This document shows, piece by piece, positions 27,471 to 36,648 of a stretch of DNA of 64,000 bases. Each line of letters starts with the position of its first letter. Within the stretch, counting starts at the first letter, position 1. The translations under genes were made by a program, and so were the position numbers. Below the pieces are notes generated by a model. The model was not told the origin of the DNA. It did no database searches and worked only from the letters and a program-made list of their open reading frames with translations. The DNA lies in contig NZ_JAACFS010000023.1 of the NCBI RefSeq assembly GCF_029051645.1, positions 1 to 64,000 on the forward strand, written 5' to 3'. This stretch comes from Bradyrhizobium sp. CSA112 (lineage in GTDB: Bacteria > Pseudomonadota > Alphaproteobacteria > Rhizobiales > Xanthobacteraceae).

Positions 27471-29198
27471 ATGCACGAGCTTATTCGCGATATCACCTTA
27501 TCCATCCTGTTCGCCTGGGGGCTCGGCCTGCTGGCGCATTTTTCTCGGCAGCCGCTGATCCTGGCCTACCTTATCGCCGGGTTCGTCATAGGTCCATTCG
27601 GCATGCGCTGGGTCGAGTCCCAGGAATCGATCACCGTCATCTCCGAGCTTGGCCTGATCTTCATGCTGTTCATGATCGGGCTGGAAATCGACCTGAAGAA
27701 GATCGTGCGCGCCGGCAAGGTCATCCTGTTTGCCGCCGGCGGGCAATTATTCGGCGGCGTCCTGCTCGGAATATTGTTCTTTATCGGGATCGGCCTGTCG
27801 ATGGGCAACGGCCATTTCGACGCGCTGTATCTGTGCGTCGCCTGCGCGCTGTCGAGCACGGTCATCATCGTCAAGGTGCTGTACGAGAAGCGCGAGCTCG
27901 ACACGCTGCCGGGGCGGATCACGCTCGGCGTGCTGGTGCTGCAGGATATCTTCGCGATCCTGTTCCTGGCGGTGCAGCCGAGCCTCGACAATCTGCAGGT
28001 GAGCGTGATCCTGATCTCGATCGGCCGGGTCGGCGTGCTGGTGGCGACCGCGCTGGTGCTGAGCCGCTATGTGCTGCCGTGGCTGTTTCACCACATCGCG
28101 CGCCGGCCGGAACTGGTCCTGCTCGGCGCACTGGCCTGGTGCTTCCTGATCGGCGAGATCGCCGAGAAGCTGCATCTGTCGCGCGAGATGGGCTCGCTGG
28201 TGGCGGGCGTTTCGCTGTCGACGTTCCCCTATGCGCTCGACGTCACCGCCAAGGTGACCACGCTGCGCGACTTCTTCATCACGCTGTTCTTCGTCTCGCT
28301 CGGCATGACGATCCCGATCCCCGGAGCCTCGGTGATCGGGCTGGCGCTGATGATTGCCGCCTTCACGGTCGTCAGCCGCGTGGTGACGACGTTCGCGCCG
28401 CTCTACCTGATGAAGCAGGGCCTGCGGGCGAGCCTCTTGCCGGCGATCAACCTGGCGCAGATCTCGGAATTCTCGCTGGTCGTGATCCAAACCGGCGTTG
28501 CCGCGCGACATATCAGCACCGAGACGTCGAGCGCGGCGTCATTCGCCTTCGTGGTGCTGGCGGTCCTGAGCACCTTCGTCATGGGCCGCAGCGACCAGGT
28601 CACGCGCGGACTGATCGGTCCGTTGAAGCGGATCGGCTTGCGCGATCTCGATCACAAGCATGAGGCCGACGCCGGACATGAGGGCGCGCATGGGGAGGCG
28701 CGCCGGATCGTCATTCTCGGTTTCTTCCGCGCTGCCAGCGCGCTGTTGAGCGAGATCGAGCGGCACAGTCCGGCGGTTCTCGAACAGATCACCGTGATCG
28801 ATTTCAATCCGCTGGTGTTCCGGACCTTGACCGATCGCGGCATGCACGTAGTCTATGGCGACATCAGCAGCGTCGATACGCTGGTGCATGCAGGCGTCGG
28901 CAAGGCCGAACTGATCATCCTCAGCATCCCGGACTCGCTGTTGAAGGGCGCCGACAACGAAAAGCTGGTCCGGCATGTCCGCTCGCTGAACCCGACCGCC
29001 AAGATCGTCGCCACCGCGGAGATCCTGGCCAGCGTCAACGACCTCTACGAGGCCGGCGCCGACTACGTGACGGTGACCAGGCTCAGCGACGCCGACGAGC
29101 TCTATAAGGTCATTGAGGCAGCCCAGGCCGGGCTTTTGGAAGACAAGCGCGCCGAGACCGACGCGCTGCTCAGCGAGCGCCGCGAGGTGCTACCGTAG
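27471..29198 (+). CDS. Kef-type monovalent cation:proton antiporter (CPA2) with RCK domain
   Basis: 575 residues. Twelve or so membrane helices (residues 1-390) form the Na/H-exchanger fold. A C-terminal TrkA-N/RCK nucleotide-binding domain follows (IVILGFFRAASALL near 420, then VIDFNPLVFRTLTDRG and YGDISS). Such proteins exchange K or Na for protons and are gated by nucleotide or glutathione binding. The start was set at the ATG at 27471 (GGGGAAAG upstream). The first RCK glycine motif reads GFFRAAS rather than the usual GxGxxG, so ligand binding may be altered. Confidence 0.9.
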   Translation: MHELIRDITLSILFAWGLGLLAHFSRQPLILAYLIAGFVIGPFGMRWVESQESITVISELGLIFMLFMIGLEIDLKKIVRAGKVILFAAGGQLFGGVLLGILFFIGIGLSMGNGHFDALYLCVACALSSTVIIVKVLYEKRELDTLPGRITLGVLVLQDIFAILFLAVQPSLDNLQVSVILISIGRVGVLVATALVLSRYVLPWLFHHIARRPELVLLGALAWCFLIGEIAEKLHLSREMGSLVAGVSLSTFPYALDVTAKVTTLRDFFITLFFVSLGMTIPIPGASVIGLALMIAAFTVVSRVVTTFAPLYLMKQGLRASLLPAINLAQISEFSLVVIQTGVAARHISTETSSAASFAFVVLAVLSTFVMGRSDQVTRGLIGPLKRIGLRDLDHKHEADAGHEGAHGEARRIVILGFFRAASALLSEIERHSPAVLEQITVIDFNPLVFRTLTDRGMHVVYGDISSVDTLVHAGVGKAELIILSIPDSLLKGADNEKLVRHVRSLNPTAKIVATAEILASVNDLYEAGADYVTVTRLSDADELYKVIEAAQAGLLEDKRAETDALLSERREVLP

Positions 29199-29211
29199 AA
29201 GCGGGCCCTGC

Positions 29212-29316
29212 GTAGCCCGGATGAAGCGAAGCGAAATCCGGGACTCTCGCAAAACCGGGTGGACTTTCCCGGATTGCGCTTCGCTCCATCCGGGCTACAG
29301 GCTCCATCCGGGCTAC
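29212..29316. repeat. REP/BIME-like palindrome (GTAGCCCGGAT family)
   Basis: Two inverted REP units make up 29212-29298: a GTAGCCCGGAT arm with AAATCCGGGA, and CCCGGATTGCGC with ATCCGGGCTAC. A short extra ATCCGGGCTAC follows to 29316. This is the same family that flanks the transposase gene at 53.5 kb. Confidence 0.8.
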
Positions 29317-29419
29317 GGCCGGTATGCCTGCGGGCGCCGTTCTGCCCTGCGTATTGACGCTGGCGCTGACCATTGAGTCCGGCTAATGCACTGGCTGTAA
29401 ATAGCGAGATTTTGGAAAA

Positions 29420-30493
29420 ATGGCCGATACCATCCAGGAAGTTCTGCAAGCCTTTGCCAAGGGTGAACTCGTCGTCGTCACCGACGATGATGACCGGGAG
29501 GGCGAGGGCGATCTGATTGTCGCGGCCTCGCTCTGCACCGCGGAGAAGATGGCATTCATAATCCGCCATACGTCCGGCATCGTCTGCGCGCCGATCACCA
29601 CCGACGATGCGCGCCGGCTGCGGCTCGATCCGATGGTGGCGCACAACGAGTCCAACCACACCACCGCCTTCACGGTCTCGATCGACTACAAGCCCGATGG
29701 CGGCACCGGCATTTCGGCGGACGAACGCGCCTCGTGCTGCCGCGCGCTCGCCAACCCCAACGCCGGCGCCAACGACTTTGCCCGGCCCGGTCACATCTTC
29801 CCGCTGATCGCCCGCGACGGCGGCGTGCTCTTGCGCTCCGGCCATACCGAGGCGGCCGTCGATCTATGCAAGCTCTCCGGCCTGCCGCCGGTCGGCGTCA
29901 TCTCTGAGTTGATGAACGACGACGGCACCGTGATGAAGGGCGAGCAGGTCGCGCGCTTCGCCGCCGCCCACAAGCTCAAGCACGTCACGATCGCTGACAT
30001 GATCGCCTACCGCCAGGCGCGCGAGAAACTGATCGAGCGGGTCGCGACCTTCACCACCGACAGCCCGATCGGTCCGTTGCAGGGCTATGCGTATCGCTCG
30101 CCGTTCGACGAAATTGCGCATGCCGCCTTTGTCTATAACGGCGTCGGCGACGGCAAGAACGTGCTGACGCGGCTGCACAAGCCCAACATCGTCAAGGACC
30201 TCTTCACCGGCCAGGCGCGCATGCAGATCGTGCTGGACCATTTCAAGAAGGCCGGCCGCGGCGTGCTGGTCTATCTGCGCGACGGCGCCGCCGGGGTTCC
30301 CGTCGAGCCGGTCGGCGAACAGAGAACCGCTGAAGCCGATCGCCATCGGCAATGGCGTGAAGTCGGCGTCGGCGCCCAGATCCTGCGCGATCTCGGCATC
30401 ACCTCGATCGTCAACCTCACGTCGTCGGTACACGACTACAAGGGACTGTCCGGTTTCGGCATCGAGATCGTTTCCAACGAAAAGTTGGAGTAG
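29420..30493 (+). CDS. ribB: 3,4-dihydroxy-2-butanone-4-phosphate synthase with degenerate GTP cyclohydrolase II domain (RibBX-like)
   Basis: 357 residues. The N-terminal 200 residues are a complete DHBP synthase (DDDDREGEGDLIVAA near residue 20, ASCCRAL, RPGHIFPLIA), making the four-carbon riboflavin precursor from ribulose 5-phosphate. The C-terminal part is homologous to GTP cyclohydrolase II, but the zinc-binding cysteine cluster is absent: RLHKPNIVKDLFTGQ stands where HSECLTGD and CDC normally lie. That half is therefore probably not catalytic. This matches the RibBX architecture described in Bradyrhizobium. No FMN riboswitch is recognised upstream. Confidence 0.88.
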   Translation: MADTIQEVLQAFAKGELVVVTDDDDREGEGDLIVAASLCTAEKMAFIIRHTSGIVCAPITTDDARRLRLDPMVAHNESNHTTAFTVSIDYKPDGGTGISADERASCCRALANPNAGANDFARPGHIFPLIARDGGVLLRSGHTEAAVDLCKLSGLPPVGVISELMNDDGTVMKGEQVARFAAAHKLKHVTIADMIAYRQAREKLIERVATFTTDSPIGPLQGYAYRSPFDEIAHAAFVYNGVGDGKNVLTRLHKPNIVKDLFTGQARMQIVLDHFKKAGRGVLVYLRDGAAGVPVEPVGEQRTAEADRHRQWREVGVGAQILRDLGITSIVNLTSSVHDYKGLSGFGIEIVSNEKLE

Positions 30494-30494
30494 T

Positions 30495-30573
30495 CGTCAT
30501 TCCGGGGCGATGCGCAGCATCGAACCCGGAATCTCGAGATTCCGGGTCTGCGCTTCGCGCATCCCGGAATGAC
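30495..30573. repeat. Intergenic palindrome (CGTCATTCCGGG family)
   Basis: CGTCATTCCGGGGCG at the left pairs with CATCCCGGAATGAC at the right. A second stem ACCCGGAATCT/AGATTCCGGGT lies inside. Relatives occur at 31895-32001 and 49143-49225. Confidence 0.8.
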
Positions 30574-30628
30574 AGGTGAGAGACGTCACCCAATCCAATT
30601 GCGCTTCTGCCGAGAGCGCATTAATTTG

Positions 30629-30663
30629 TTGACAATTTCCAACAGGACAGTGATGCGAAAGGG
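30629..30663 (+). promoter_or_regulatory. Possible sigma-70-like -35 and ribosome site before gcdH
   Basis: A consensus TTGACA is at 30629-30634 but no convincing -10 follows at normal spacing. AAAGGG at 30658-30663 is the ribosome site for the ATG at 30670. A weak call. Confidence 0.3.
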
Positions 30664-30669
30664 ATTTTC

Positions 30670-31884
30670 ATGAGCGTGCGGCCTCAGACCAAGGACAAGC
30701 CGACTACTGCGGGTTTCCAGTGGGACGATCCGTTCCTGCTCGATGATCAGCTTACCGAAGACGAGCGCATGATCCGCGACACCGCGCGCGCCTATGCCCA
30801 GGACAAGCTGTTGCCGCGTATCGTCAAGGCCTATCTCGAAGAGAAGACCGACCGCGAGATCTTCAACGAGATGGGCGAACTCGGCCTTATCGGGATAACG
30901 CTGCCCGAGGAATATGGCTGCGCGAACGCGAGCTACGTCGCCTATGGCCTGGTGGCGCGCGAGATCGAGCGCGTCGATTCCGGCTATCGTTCGATGAACT
31001 CGGTGCAGTCGTCACTGGTGATGTATCCGATCTACGCCTATGGCGACGAGAACCAGCGCAAGAAATACCTGCCGAAGCTCGCGACCGGCGAGTGGGTCGG
31101 CTGCTTCGGCCTGACCGAGCCGGATGCCGGTTCCGATCCCAATGGCATGAAGACCCGCGCCGAGAAGGTCTCCGACGGTTATCGCATCAGCGGCAGCAAG
31201 ATGTGGATTTCCAACGCGCCGATCGCCGACGTCTTTGTCGTCTGGGCGAAATCGGCGGCGCATGACAACCAGATCCGCGGCTTCATTCTCGAAAAGGGCA
31301 TGAAGGGCCTGTCGGCGCCGAAGATCGGCGGCAAGCTTTCATTGCGCGCCTCGATCACCGGCGAGATCGTGATGGACGGCGTGGTGGTGCCGGAAAGCGC
31401 GCTGCTGCCTAACGTAAGCGGCCTGAAGGGTCCGTTCGGCTGCCTCAACCGCGCCCGCTACGGCATCTCATGGGGTGCGATGGGCGCGGCCGAAGACTGC
31501 ATGCATCGCGCGCGGCAATACACGCTTGATCGCAAGCAGTTCAATCGGCCGCTGGCGGCAACGCAACTGGTGCAGAAGAAGCTCGCCGACATGGAGACCG
31601 AAATCGCGCTCGGGCTGCAGGCCTCATTGCGCGTCGGCCGCCTGATGGACGAGGGCAAGATGGCGCCTGAGATGATCTCGATCGTCAAGCGCAACAATTG
31701 CGGCAAGGCGCTCGACATCGCGCGGGTGTCCCGCGACATGCACGGCGGCAACGGCATCCAGATCGAGTACCACGTGATGCGCCACACCGCGAATTTGGAA
31801 ACCGTCAACACCTACGAGGGCACCCACGACGTCCACGCGCTGATCCTCGGCCGGGCAATCACCGGCATTCAGGCGTTTTCGTAG
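30670..31884 (+). CDS. gcdH: Glutaryl-CoA dehydrogenase (acyl-CoA dehydrogenase family)
   Basis: 404 residues, normal length. The FAD/acyl-CoA dehydrogenase blocks are present: GCFGLTEPDAGSDP, KMWISNAPIADVFVVWAK and RARYGISWGAMGAA. The catalytic Glu is in NTYEGTHDVHALILGRA, with the following AITGIQAF typical of GcdH. It oxidatively decarboxylates glutaryl-CoA to crotonyl-CoA (lysine, tryptophan and aromatic degradation), passing electrons to ETF. It is monocistronic and flanked on both sides by palindromic repeats. Confidence 0.93.
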   Translation: MSVRPQTKDKPTTAGFQWDDPFLLDDQLTEDERMIRDTARAYAQDKLLPRIVKAYLEEKTDREIFNEMGELGLIGITLPEEYGCANASYVAYGLVAREIERVDSGYRSMNSVQSSLVMYPIYAYGDENQRKKYLPKLATGEWVGCFGLTEPDAGSDPNGMKTRAEKVSDGYRISGSKMWISNAPIADVFVVWAKSAAHDNQIRGFILEKGMKGLSAPKIGGKLSLRASITGEIVMDGVVVPESALLPNVSGLKGPFGCLNRARYGISWGAMGAAEDCMHRARQYTLDRKQFNRPLAATQLVQKKLADMETEIALGLQASLRVGRLMDEGKMAPEMISIVKRNNCGKALDIARVSRDMHGGNGIQIEYHVMRHTANLETVNTYEGTHDVHALILGRAITGIQAFS

Positions 31885-31894
31885 ACCACTTGCT

Positions 31895-32001
31895 CGTCAT
31901 TCCGGGGCGATGCGAAGCATCGAACCCGGAATCTTGAGCCGTATTCTTTTTCCCCACCTCGGGATTCCGGGTTCATCGCTGCGCGACGCCCCGGAATGAC
32001 G
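31895..32001. repeat. Intergenic palindrome (CGTCATTCCGGG family)
   Basis: CGTCATTCCGGGGCG pairs with GACGCCCCGGAATGACG at the right end. The interior differs from the copy at 30495, as expected for independently drifting copies. Confidence 0.75.
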
Positions 32002-32014
32002 CCAAGAAAAAACC

Positions 32015-32935
32015 ATGGCCGACAACGACGACATCCCGTTCAACCGCGACTTCCCGCTCAAGCCCGGCGTCGTCGACGAAGCCCGTCCCGGCGTGCGGCG
32101 CGTTCTCTGCAATAATCCGAGCCCGTTCACCTTCACCGGCACGGTCAGCTACATCGTTGGCAAGGGCAACGTTGCGATCATCGATCCCGGGCCTGATGAC
32201 GAGGCGCATGCCAAAGCGCTGCTCGACGCGGTGCGCGGCGAGACGGTGACGCATATTCTCGTCACCCACACCCATCGCGACCATTCGCCGAACACCGCGC
32301 GGATCAAGGCCGCCACCGGCGCGCCCGTCTATGCCGAGGGGCCGCATCGCGCCTCGCGGCCGCGCTTCGAGAGCGAGAAGCACAATCCGGAGTCGGGCGC
32401 CGACCGCGATTTCAGGCCCGACATCGAGGTGAAGAACGGCGACGTCATCGAAGGGCAGGGCTGGGCGCTGGAGGCGGTCGCAACGCCCGGCCACACCGCC
32501 AATCATCTGGCGTTCGCGTGGCCTGATCGAAAGATCAATTTCGTCGGCGATCACGTGATGGGCTGGTCGACCTCGATCGTGGCGCCGCCGGACGGATCGA
32601 TGATCGACTACATGGCTTCGCTGGCGCGGCTGGAAGCCCGCGAGGAGGATCTGTATTTTTCTGGCCACGGGCCGGAAATTCCGGAAGGGCCGCGTTACGT
32701 CCGTTTCCTGACCCGGCACCGTCAGGCCCGCGAAGCCTCGATCCTGCACCGGCTCGCCAAGGGCGAGGCCGACATCCCTACCATGGTGCGCGCGATCTAT
32801 ATCGGCATCGACCCGCGCCTGACCAACGCCGCCGGCTATTCCGTGCTGGCCCATCTGGAAGATCTGGTCGCGCGGGGGATCGTGGCGACCGACGGCGATC
32901 CGGTGATCGGCGGCACGTACCGGATGGCTTCTTAA
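32015..32935 (+). CDS. MBL-fold metallo-hydrolase
   Basis: 306 residues. The zinc-binding motif THTHRDHSPN is near residue 88. Further ligands are seen in ATPGHTANHLAF and NFVGDHVMGW, with a late His in YFSGHGPEI. The C-terminal third (about 230-306) is a helical domain like that of LACTB2-type hydrolases. It is probably a cytosolic thioesterase- or nuclease-like hydrolase. Its position just after gcdH, separated only by a repeat, may be coincidental. Confidence 0.88.
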   Translation: MADNDDIPFNRDFPLKPGVVDEARPGVRRVLCNNPSPFTFTGTVSYIVGKGNVAIIDPGPDDEAHAKALLDAVRGETVTHILVTHTHRDHSPNTARIKAATGAPVYAEGPHRASRPRFESEKHNPESGADRDFRPDIEVKNGDVIEGQGWALEAVATPGHTANHLAFAWPDRKINFVGDHVMGWSTSIVAPPDGSMIDYMASLARLEAREEDLYFSGHGPEIPEGPRYVRFLTRHRQAREASILHRLAKGEADIPTMVRAIYIGIDPRLTNAAGYSVLAHLEDLVARGIVATDGDPVIGGTYRMAS

Positions 32936-33117
32936 CCTCTCCCCGCTTGCGGTGAGAGGTCGGATCGCCTCGGCGATGCGAAGCATCGTCCGGTGCGATC
33001 CGGGTGGGGTACAGATCAATCAGCAGGCATCAGTATCTGCGGATAGAGCCCCTCACCCCAACCCTCTAAGAGCGAGCTTCGCTCGTCTCGACCCCGCAAG
33101 AGCGGGGCGAGGGAACG
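32934..33117. repeat. Composite palindromic repeat (CTCTCCCCGC / GAGCGAGCTTCGCTCGT family)
   Basis: Begins ACCTCTCCCCGCTTGCGG and ends in CTCGACCCCGCAAGAGCGGGGCGAGGG. An internal GAGCGAG-CTTCG-CTCGT stem and a GATGCGAAGCATC stem are present. A related composite occurs at 59360-59521. Confidence 0.65.
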
Positions 33118-33135
33118 CACTCTCTCCGCGCCGCG

Positions 33136-33993
33136 CTAGCTGCCCTTCTTCACATTCTTCGCCTGGGCTTTCGCCGGCGCCTGTGGCTTCTTCGGCACCA
33201 CCGGTTTGGCGTTGTCGACGGCCGCGTTGATGTCCTCGATCAGCTTGGAGACGCGCGCGGCGTTGCTGCCGAGGTCGCTTTCGAAATAGCGCGAGGAGGA
33301 GCGGATATCGACGCGCGATTCGTCGCCGTCGGGCGTGATGCGGATCGAGACGTCCTCGCGAAATCCCATGATCGGCGTCCGCGCCACCGCCTCGATGCGG
33401 CCGATGCGGCGCGGCGGCTGTGGCGGCCGTTCGTCGATCACGAGCCATTTGCGCTTGTTGACCAGCCCCAGCGTTACCTCATAGGCCCGCTGCGGCGGAA
33501 CTTCGAGTTCCACGGTCTCGACGTCGGGGTAGGCGATCCGTTGCTGTTCGGCCGAATAGAGCCCGGCATAGACCGCGGAATTGGTGCCTTCGCCGCTGCG
33601 CAGCCGCGCCAGCGCCTCGAAGCGGGGCGGATCGATCGGATCGGTGGTGATGTCGTGGATCGGCGGCAGCTTGCGGTATTGCAGGGCGAGATAGGCCGGG
33701 TAGGCGAGGATGAGGGCGTTGATCAGGAACGCCAGCAGGATCCGGCCCATGCCGCGCGAGCCGTTCTGCCAGATCGCGGCAAAGGCGGCGAGGCCGACCA
33801 GGATCGAAAGCACGGCGCAGCCGAGCGCGCCGAAGAAGGTCGCCAGCGCCGGCTTCATCTCAAGGAAGCCGAAGCGGACGATGATGATCGAGACCGCCAC
33901 GGCGACCACGGAGAAGATGGCGAGGTTGCGCGACCAGGTGGCGAGGCTGGACACGGGCTCCGACTGATAGGGAGCGGAAAACCTTCGGGCCAT
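33136..33993 (-). CDS. DUF1499 domain-containing membrane protein
   Basis: 285 residues. Three hydrophobic helices (about 20-40, 47-70 and 80-100) are followed by a DUF1499 domain (PPIHDITTDPIDPPRF near 110, YPDVETVEL, SIRITPDGDESRVDIRSSSRY) and a Lys/Pro/Ala-rich tail. The start was set at the ATG at 33993; the open frame extends to 34086 but reads as non-signal basic sequence. It is an inner-membrane protein with a soluble domain of unknown role. Confidence 0.85.
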   Translation of the reverse strand: MARRFSAPYQSEPVSSLATWSRNLAIFSVVAVAVSIIIVRFGFLEMKPALATFFGALGCAVLSILVGLAAFAAIWQNGSRGMGRILLAFLINALILAYPAYLALQYRKLPPIHDITTDPIDPPRFEALARLRSGEGTNSAVYAGLYSAEQQRIAYPDVETVELEVPPQRAYEVTLGLVNKRKWLVIDERPPQPPRRIGRIEAVARTPIMGFREDVSIRITPDGDESRVDIRSSSRYFESDLGSNAARVSKLIEDINAAVDNAKPVVPKKPQAPAKAQAKNVKKGS

Positions 33994-34449
33994 CGATGTA
34001 ATCTGCCGGGTTGAAATCTGTCTGGCCGACCGGCGGGCCGGACTGCAAACTCGCAGCTTGAGACCACGGCGGGGCGCCAATTTCAAGGTTTGCAGGCGAT
34101 ACTAATCGGGCAATGTGCAGGCTACATCAACTTTACCGGTTAACTATCCCTGTAAATTGATTGTTAGTTGTAGATTGAAGTTTGTCCAATTTTTGTCTAC
34201 CTCTCGCCGCCGGGTTGTCGTATTTGCCGTTACACGGGACTGTCCTGCGCGGGACACGGCGAACACCAACCCAAAGTGGAAACGGCGGGCGTCAGCCGGA
34301 AGCGCTGCAGGATGATCTCAACCTCCGGTCCTTGTTACCGGGCGGAGCCGCAAGCTTGCGGTTGCGCCCATCCGGAGTTTCAGTGATCATAGGCGCAATC
34401 GGCATACGTCCGCGGGGTGGCGGAAGCCCCATCAGGGCGAGTGTTCAGT
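33994..34449. other. Intergenic region between divergent genes
   Basis: No gene recognised. An AT-rich patch (34137-34200), unusual against the GC-rich surroundings, probably holds the promoters of one or both divergent genes. GGGAC-TGTCC-type short symmetry is seen near 34239. Confidence 0.4.
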
Positions 34450-35670
34450 ATGAGTGATGCAAAGCACGAAAGACATCTCGGCCCGAACGATCCGGAATAC
34501 TATGCGCCGCGCGAACTGAGGGAGCGGACGGCCGGCGAACTGCCGAGCCCTACGCTCATGCAGCAGGACGACGGGTGGCGTCCGCGATCGACGACGGAAG
34601 GAGCGCCCTTGCAGCCATTCGGTAAGCCTCCACGCCGCCAGGATTCGGAAATGTTCACCAAAGCCGTCGCGCAGGCCATGCAGGAGGCGCGGGAGATCGC
34701 GCCGGTCGAAGCGCCATCCGTGCTCCGCGACCTGTCCGGGCGCCGCGCATTGCTTCAGCAGGTCATCCGCTTTTCGATCGCGGTGGCGATTGCGGCGAGC
34801 ATCGCGACGCTTCTCGTTATGGCGATTCCGTCTTCGCAGCGCCCCGCAGGGCAGGACAGCGCGTCGCTTTCGGCGGCCTGGCAGTCGGTGAAATCGTCGG
34901 TGGCTCCGGCACCGCAGCCGGCACCGCCACCGAAGCGCACGGCGACCCTGGCCGTGCAGGACGGCAGTGGGTTCACCAACGATCCAGTGCCGCTCGGAAT
35001 TCACGTCGGTTCGCCGCCGCTCGACGCGTACGTATCGATCAATGGACTGACTGCCGGAGCACGGCTGACGTCAGGCAAGCGTGTCGGCTCCAGCGAGTGG
35101 CGTGTGCCGGCCACGGAGATTTCCGGCGTTTCGGTGATTCCGCCTGAAGGATTCACCGGCCAGATGCTGGTGACGGCGGAATTGCGTGACGGTAACGGTG
35201 TGGCGCTCACCGGCACCTCCACGCGGCTGACTTGGACGGCCCTGCCAAAGGTCACCGCGCCGCTTGCCGCCGCGGCGCCGCCGGTCGCCGCGCCCCCGGT
35301 CGCCGTGGCTGCGGCCGTGCCGCCGCCGGTGACGGCTCCAGCCCCGGCAGCGGTTTCGCGGCCGCAGGCGGACGTCGTGCGCAGCCTCGATCCGAGGGAA
35401 ATTGCCGGCCTGATCAAACGCGGACAGGACCTGCTCGCCAGCGGCGATGTCCAGTCGGCACGGCTGTTGCTGATGCGCGGCGCCGAGGCGCGGGATGCGC
35501 GGGCAGCACTGCTCGTCGGCACGACCTATGATCCGGCGCTGCTCAAGCAGATCGGCGTCGATGGTCCGCTGGCTGATATTGCGCAGGCCCGCATGTGGTA
35601 TCAGCGGGCAAAGGAATGGGGCGAACCCGACGCGCAGCGAAAGCTGGAGGCGTTGGCGCTCTCGCGCTGA
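34450..35670 (+). CDS. Single-pass membrane protein with proline/alanine-rich linker and TPR/Sel1-like C-terminus
   Basis: 406 residues. The polar cytosolic N-terminus (1-105) is followed by one transmembrane helix (about 108-126), a beta-rich extracytoplasmic region (about 160-275) and an Ala/Pro-rich linker (PPVAAPPVAVAAAVPPP). The C-terminal helical repeat is QSARLLLMRGAEARDARAALLVGTTYD followed by MWYQRAKEWGEPDAQRKLEAL, which reads as a Sel1/TPR-type pair. The ATG at 34450 was chosen; a GTG at 34417 is possible. Function unknown; an envelope-associated scaffold is a guess. Confidence 0.65.
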   Translation: MSDAKHERHLGPNDPEYYAPRELRERTAGELPSPTLMQQDDGWRPRSTTEGAPLQPFGKPPRRQDSEMFTKAVAQAMQEAREIAPVEAPSVLRDLSGRRALLQQVIRFSIAVAIAASIATLLVMAIPSSQRPAGQDSASLSAAWQSVKSSVAPAPQPAPPPKRTATLAVQDGSGFTNDPVPLGIHVGSPPLDAYVSINGLTAGARLTSGKRVGSSEWRVPATEISGVSVIPPEGFTGQMLVTAELRDGNGVALTGTSTRLTWTALPKVTAPLAAAAPPVAAPPVAVAAAVPPPVTAPAPAAVSRPQADVVRSLDPREIAGLIKRGQDLLASGDVQSARLLLMRGAEARDARAALLVGTTYDPALLKQIGVDGPLADIAQARMWYQRAKEWGEPDAQRKLEALALSR

Positions 35671-35745
35671 TTTGGACGCGGCGCGTCGCACGCGCCCGTC
35701 AATTGCATCCGTGAAAATTGGCCTAAACGGCGGTGCTGCGCGTTA

Positions 35746-36642
35746 TCACTGCGCACCGTCCAACTGCGCGATCATGAACTCGGTGAAGGCCTTGACGCGT
35801 GGCGTGCGGTGACGGCCGGGCACCGTCACGACATGGATCGGAAACGGCTCGCTCAGATGGGTATCCTCCAGCAGCGGAACGAGCGCGCCTTCCTGGAACG
35901 CGCGCGCGACCACGAAGTCGGCCAATCTCGCGATGCCCAGCCCCGCTACCGCAGCGTCGAGCAGCAGGTCGGCATTGTCGCTTGCAAAGGTGCCTGAGAT
36001 GGCGAGCCGGTTAATGCCTTCATTGGTGTGGAACGGCCATCGATTGAACTGCGCAAAGCCAGTCAGCGTCAGGCAATTGTGCTGCAATAGATCGGCGGGT
36101 ACGCGCGGTGAACCGTATTTCTCAAGATAGAGCGGGCTGGCGCAGATAAGGCGTCTGGCGTCGGTGATCTTGCGGGCCACGAGGGTTGAGTCGCCAAGCC
36201 ATCCGGAGCGGATGGCCAGGTCTGCCTGCTCGGCAACAAGGTCAATTTGCCGGTCCGAAACAAGAAGCTCGACGGTGATATCTGGATAGCGGGCGAGGAA
36301 GAGCGGAAGCGCGGGACCGAGTATCTGTTTGGCATAGGCTGTCCCAACGCTGATCCTCAAATGGCCGCGCGGAGCACGGCTTCCCGCTGTTATCTCGGCT
36401 TCCGCGGCCTCGATCGATGCAAGTATTTCCCGGCTTCGGGCGACGAAAAGCTCCCCTTCCGGGGTCAGGACCAGACGTCGCGTGGTGCGCGTCAGCAGAC
36501 GGACGCCCAGCCGGTCCTCAATGCGGGTCATGAGCTTGGAGAGCGCTGAAGGCGTGATTCCGAGATCGCTCGCAGCCGCGGCGAAGCTGCCGCGCTCAAT
36601 GACGCGTACAAAGGCATTCATCTCGGCGGAGGCGCTATTCAT
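35746..36642 (-). CDS. LysR family transcriptional regulator
   Basis: 298 residues. The N-terminal winged HTH (residues 1-60; SFAAAASDLGITPSALSKLMTRIE) is followed by a LysR substrate-binding domain with TTRRLVLTPEGE at the hinge. The AFTEFMIAQL end resembles the CrgA/AaeR-like subgroup. It starts at 36642. A perfect ATTTCA-CGAA-TGAAAT palindrome begins 7 bases upstream, a likely autoregulatory site. The divergent partner is only a small protein, so the real target may lie elsewhere or have been lost. Confidence 0.9.
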   Translation of the reverse strand: MNSASAEMNAFVRVIERGSFAAAASDLGITPSALSKLMTRIEDRLGVRLLTRTTRRLVLTPEGELFVARSREILASIEAAEAEITAGSRAPRGHLRISVGTAYAKQILGPALPLFLARYPDITVELLVSDRQIDLVAEQADLAIRSGWLGDSTLVARKITDARRLICASPLYLEKYGSPRVPADLLQHNCLTLTGFAQFNRWPFHTNEGINRLAISGTFASDNADLLLDAAVAGLGIARLADFVVARAFQEGALVPLLEDTHLSEPFPIHVVTVPGRHRTPRVKAFTEFMIAQLDGAQ

Positions 36643-36648
36643 GAATCA

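Noticed and set aside
27739..28511. Antisense frames inside the Kef-type antiporter gene
   Set aside because: They are shadows of a gene with clear membrane and RCK domains.
29199..29419. FMN riboswitch before ribB
   Set aside because: No conserved RFN core such as AGGGCAAGG is visible; the space holds a REP-like palindrome instead.
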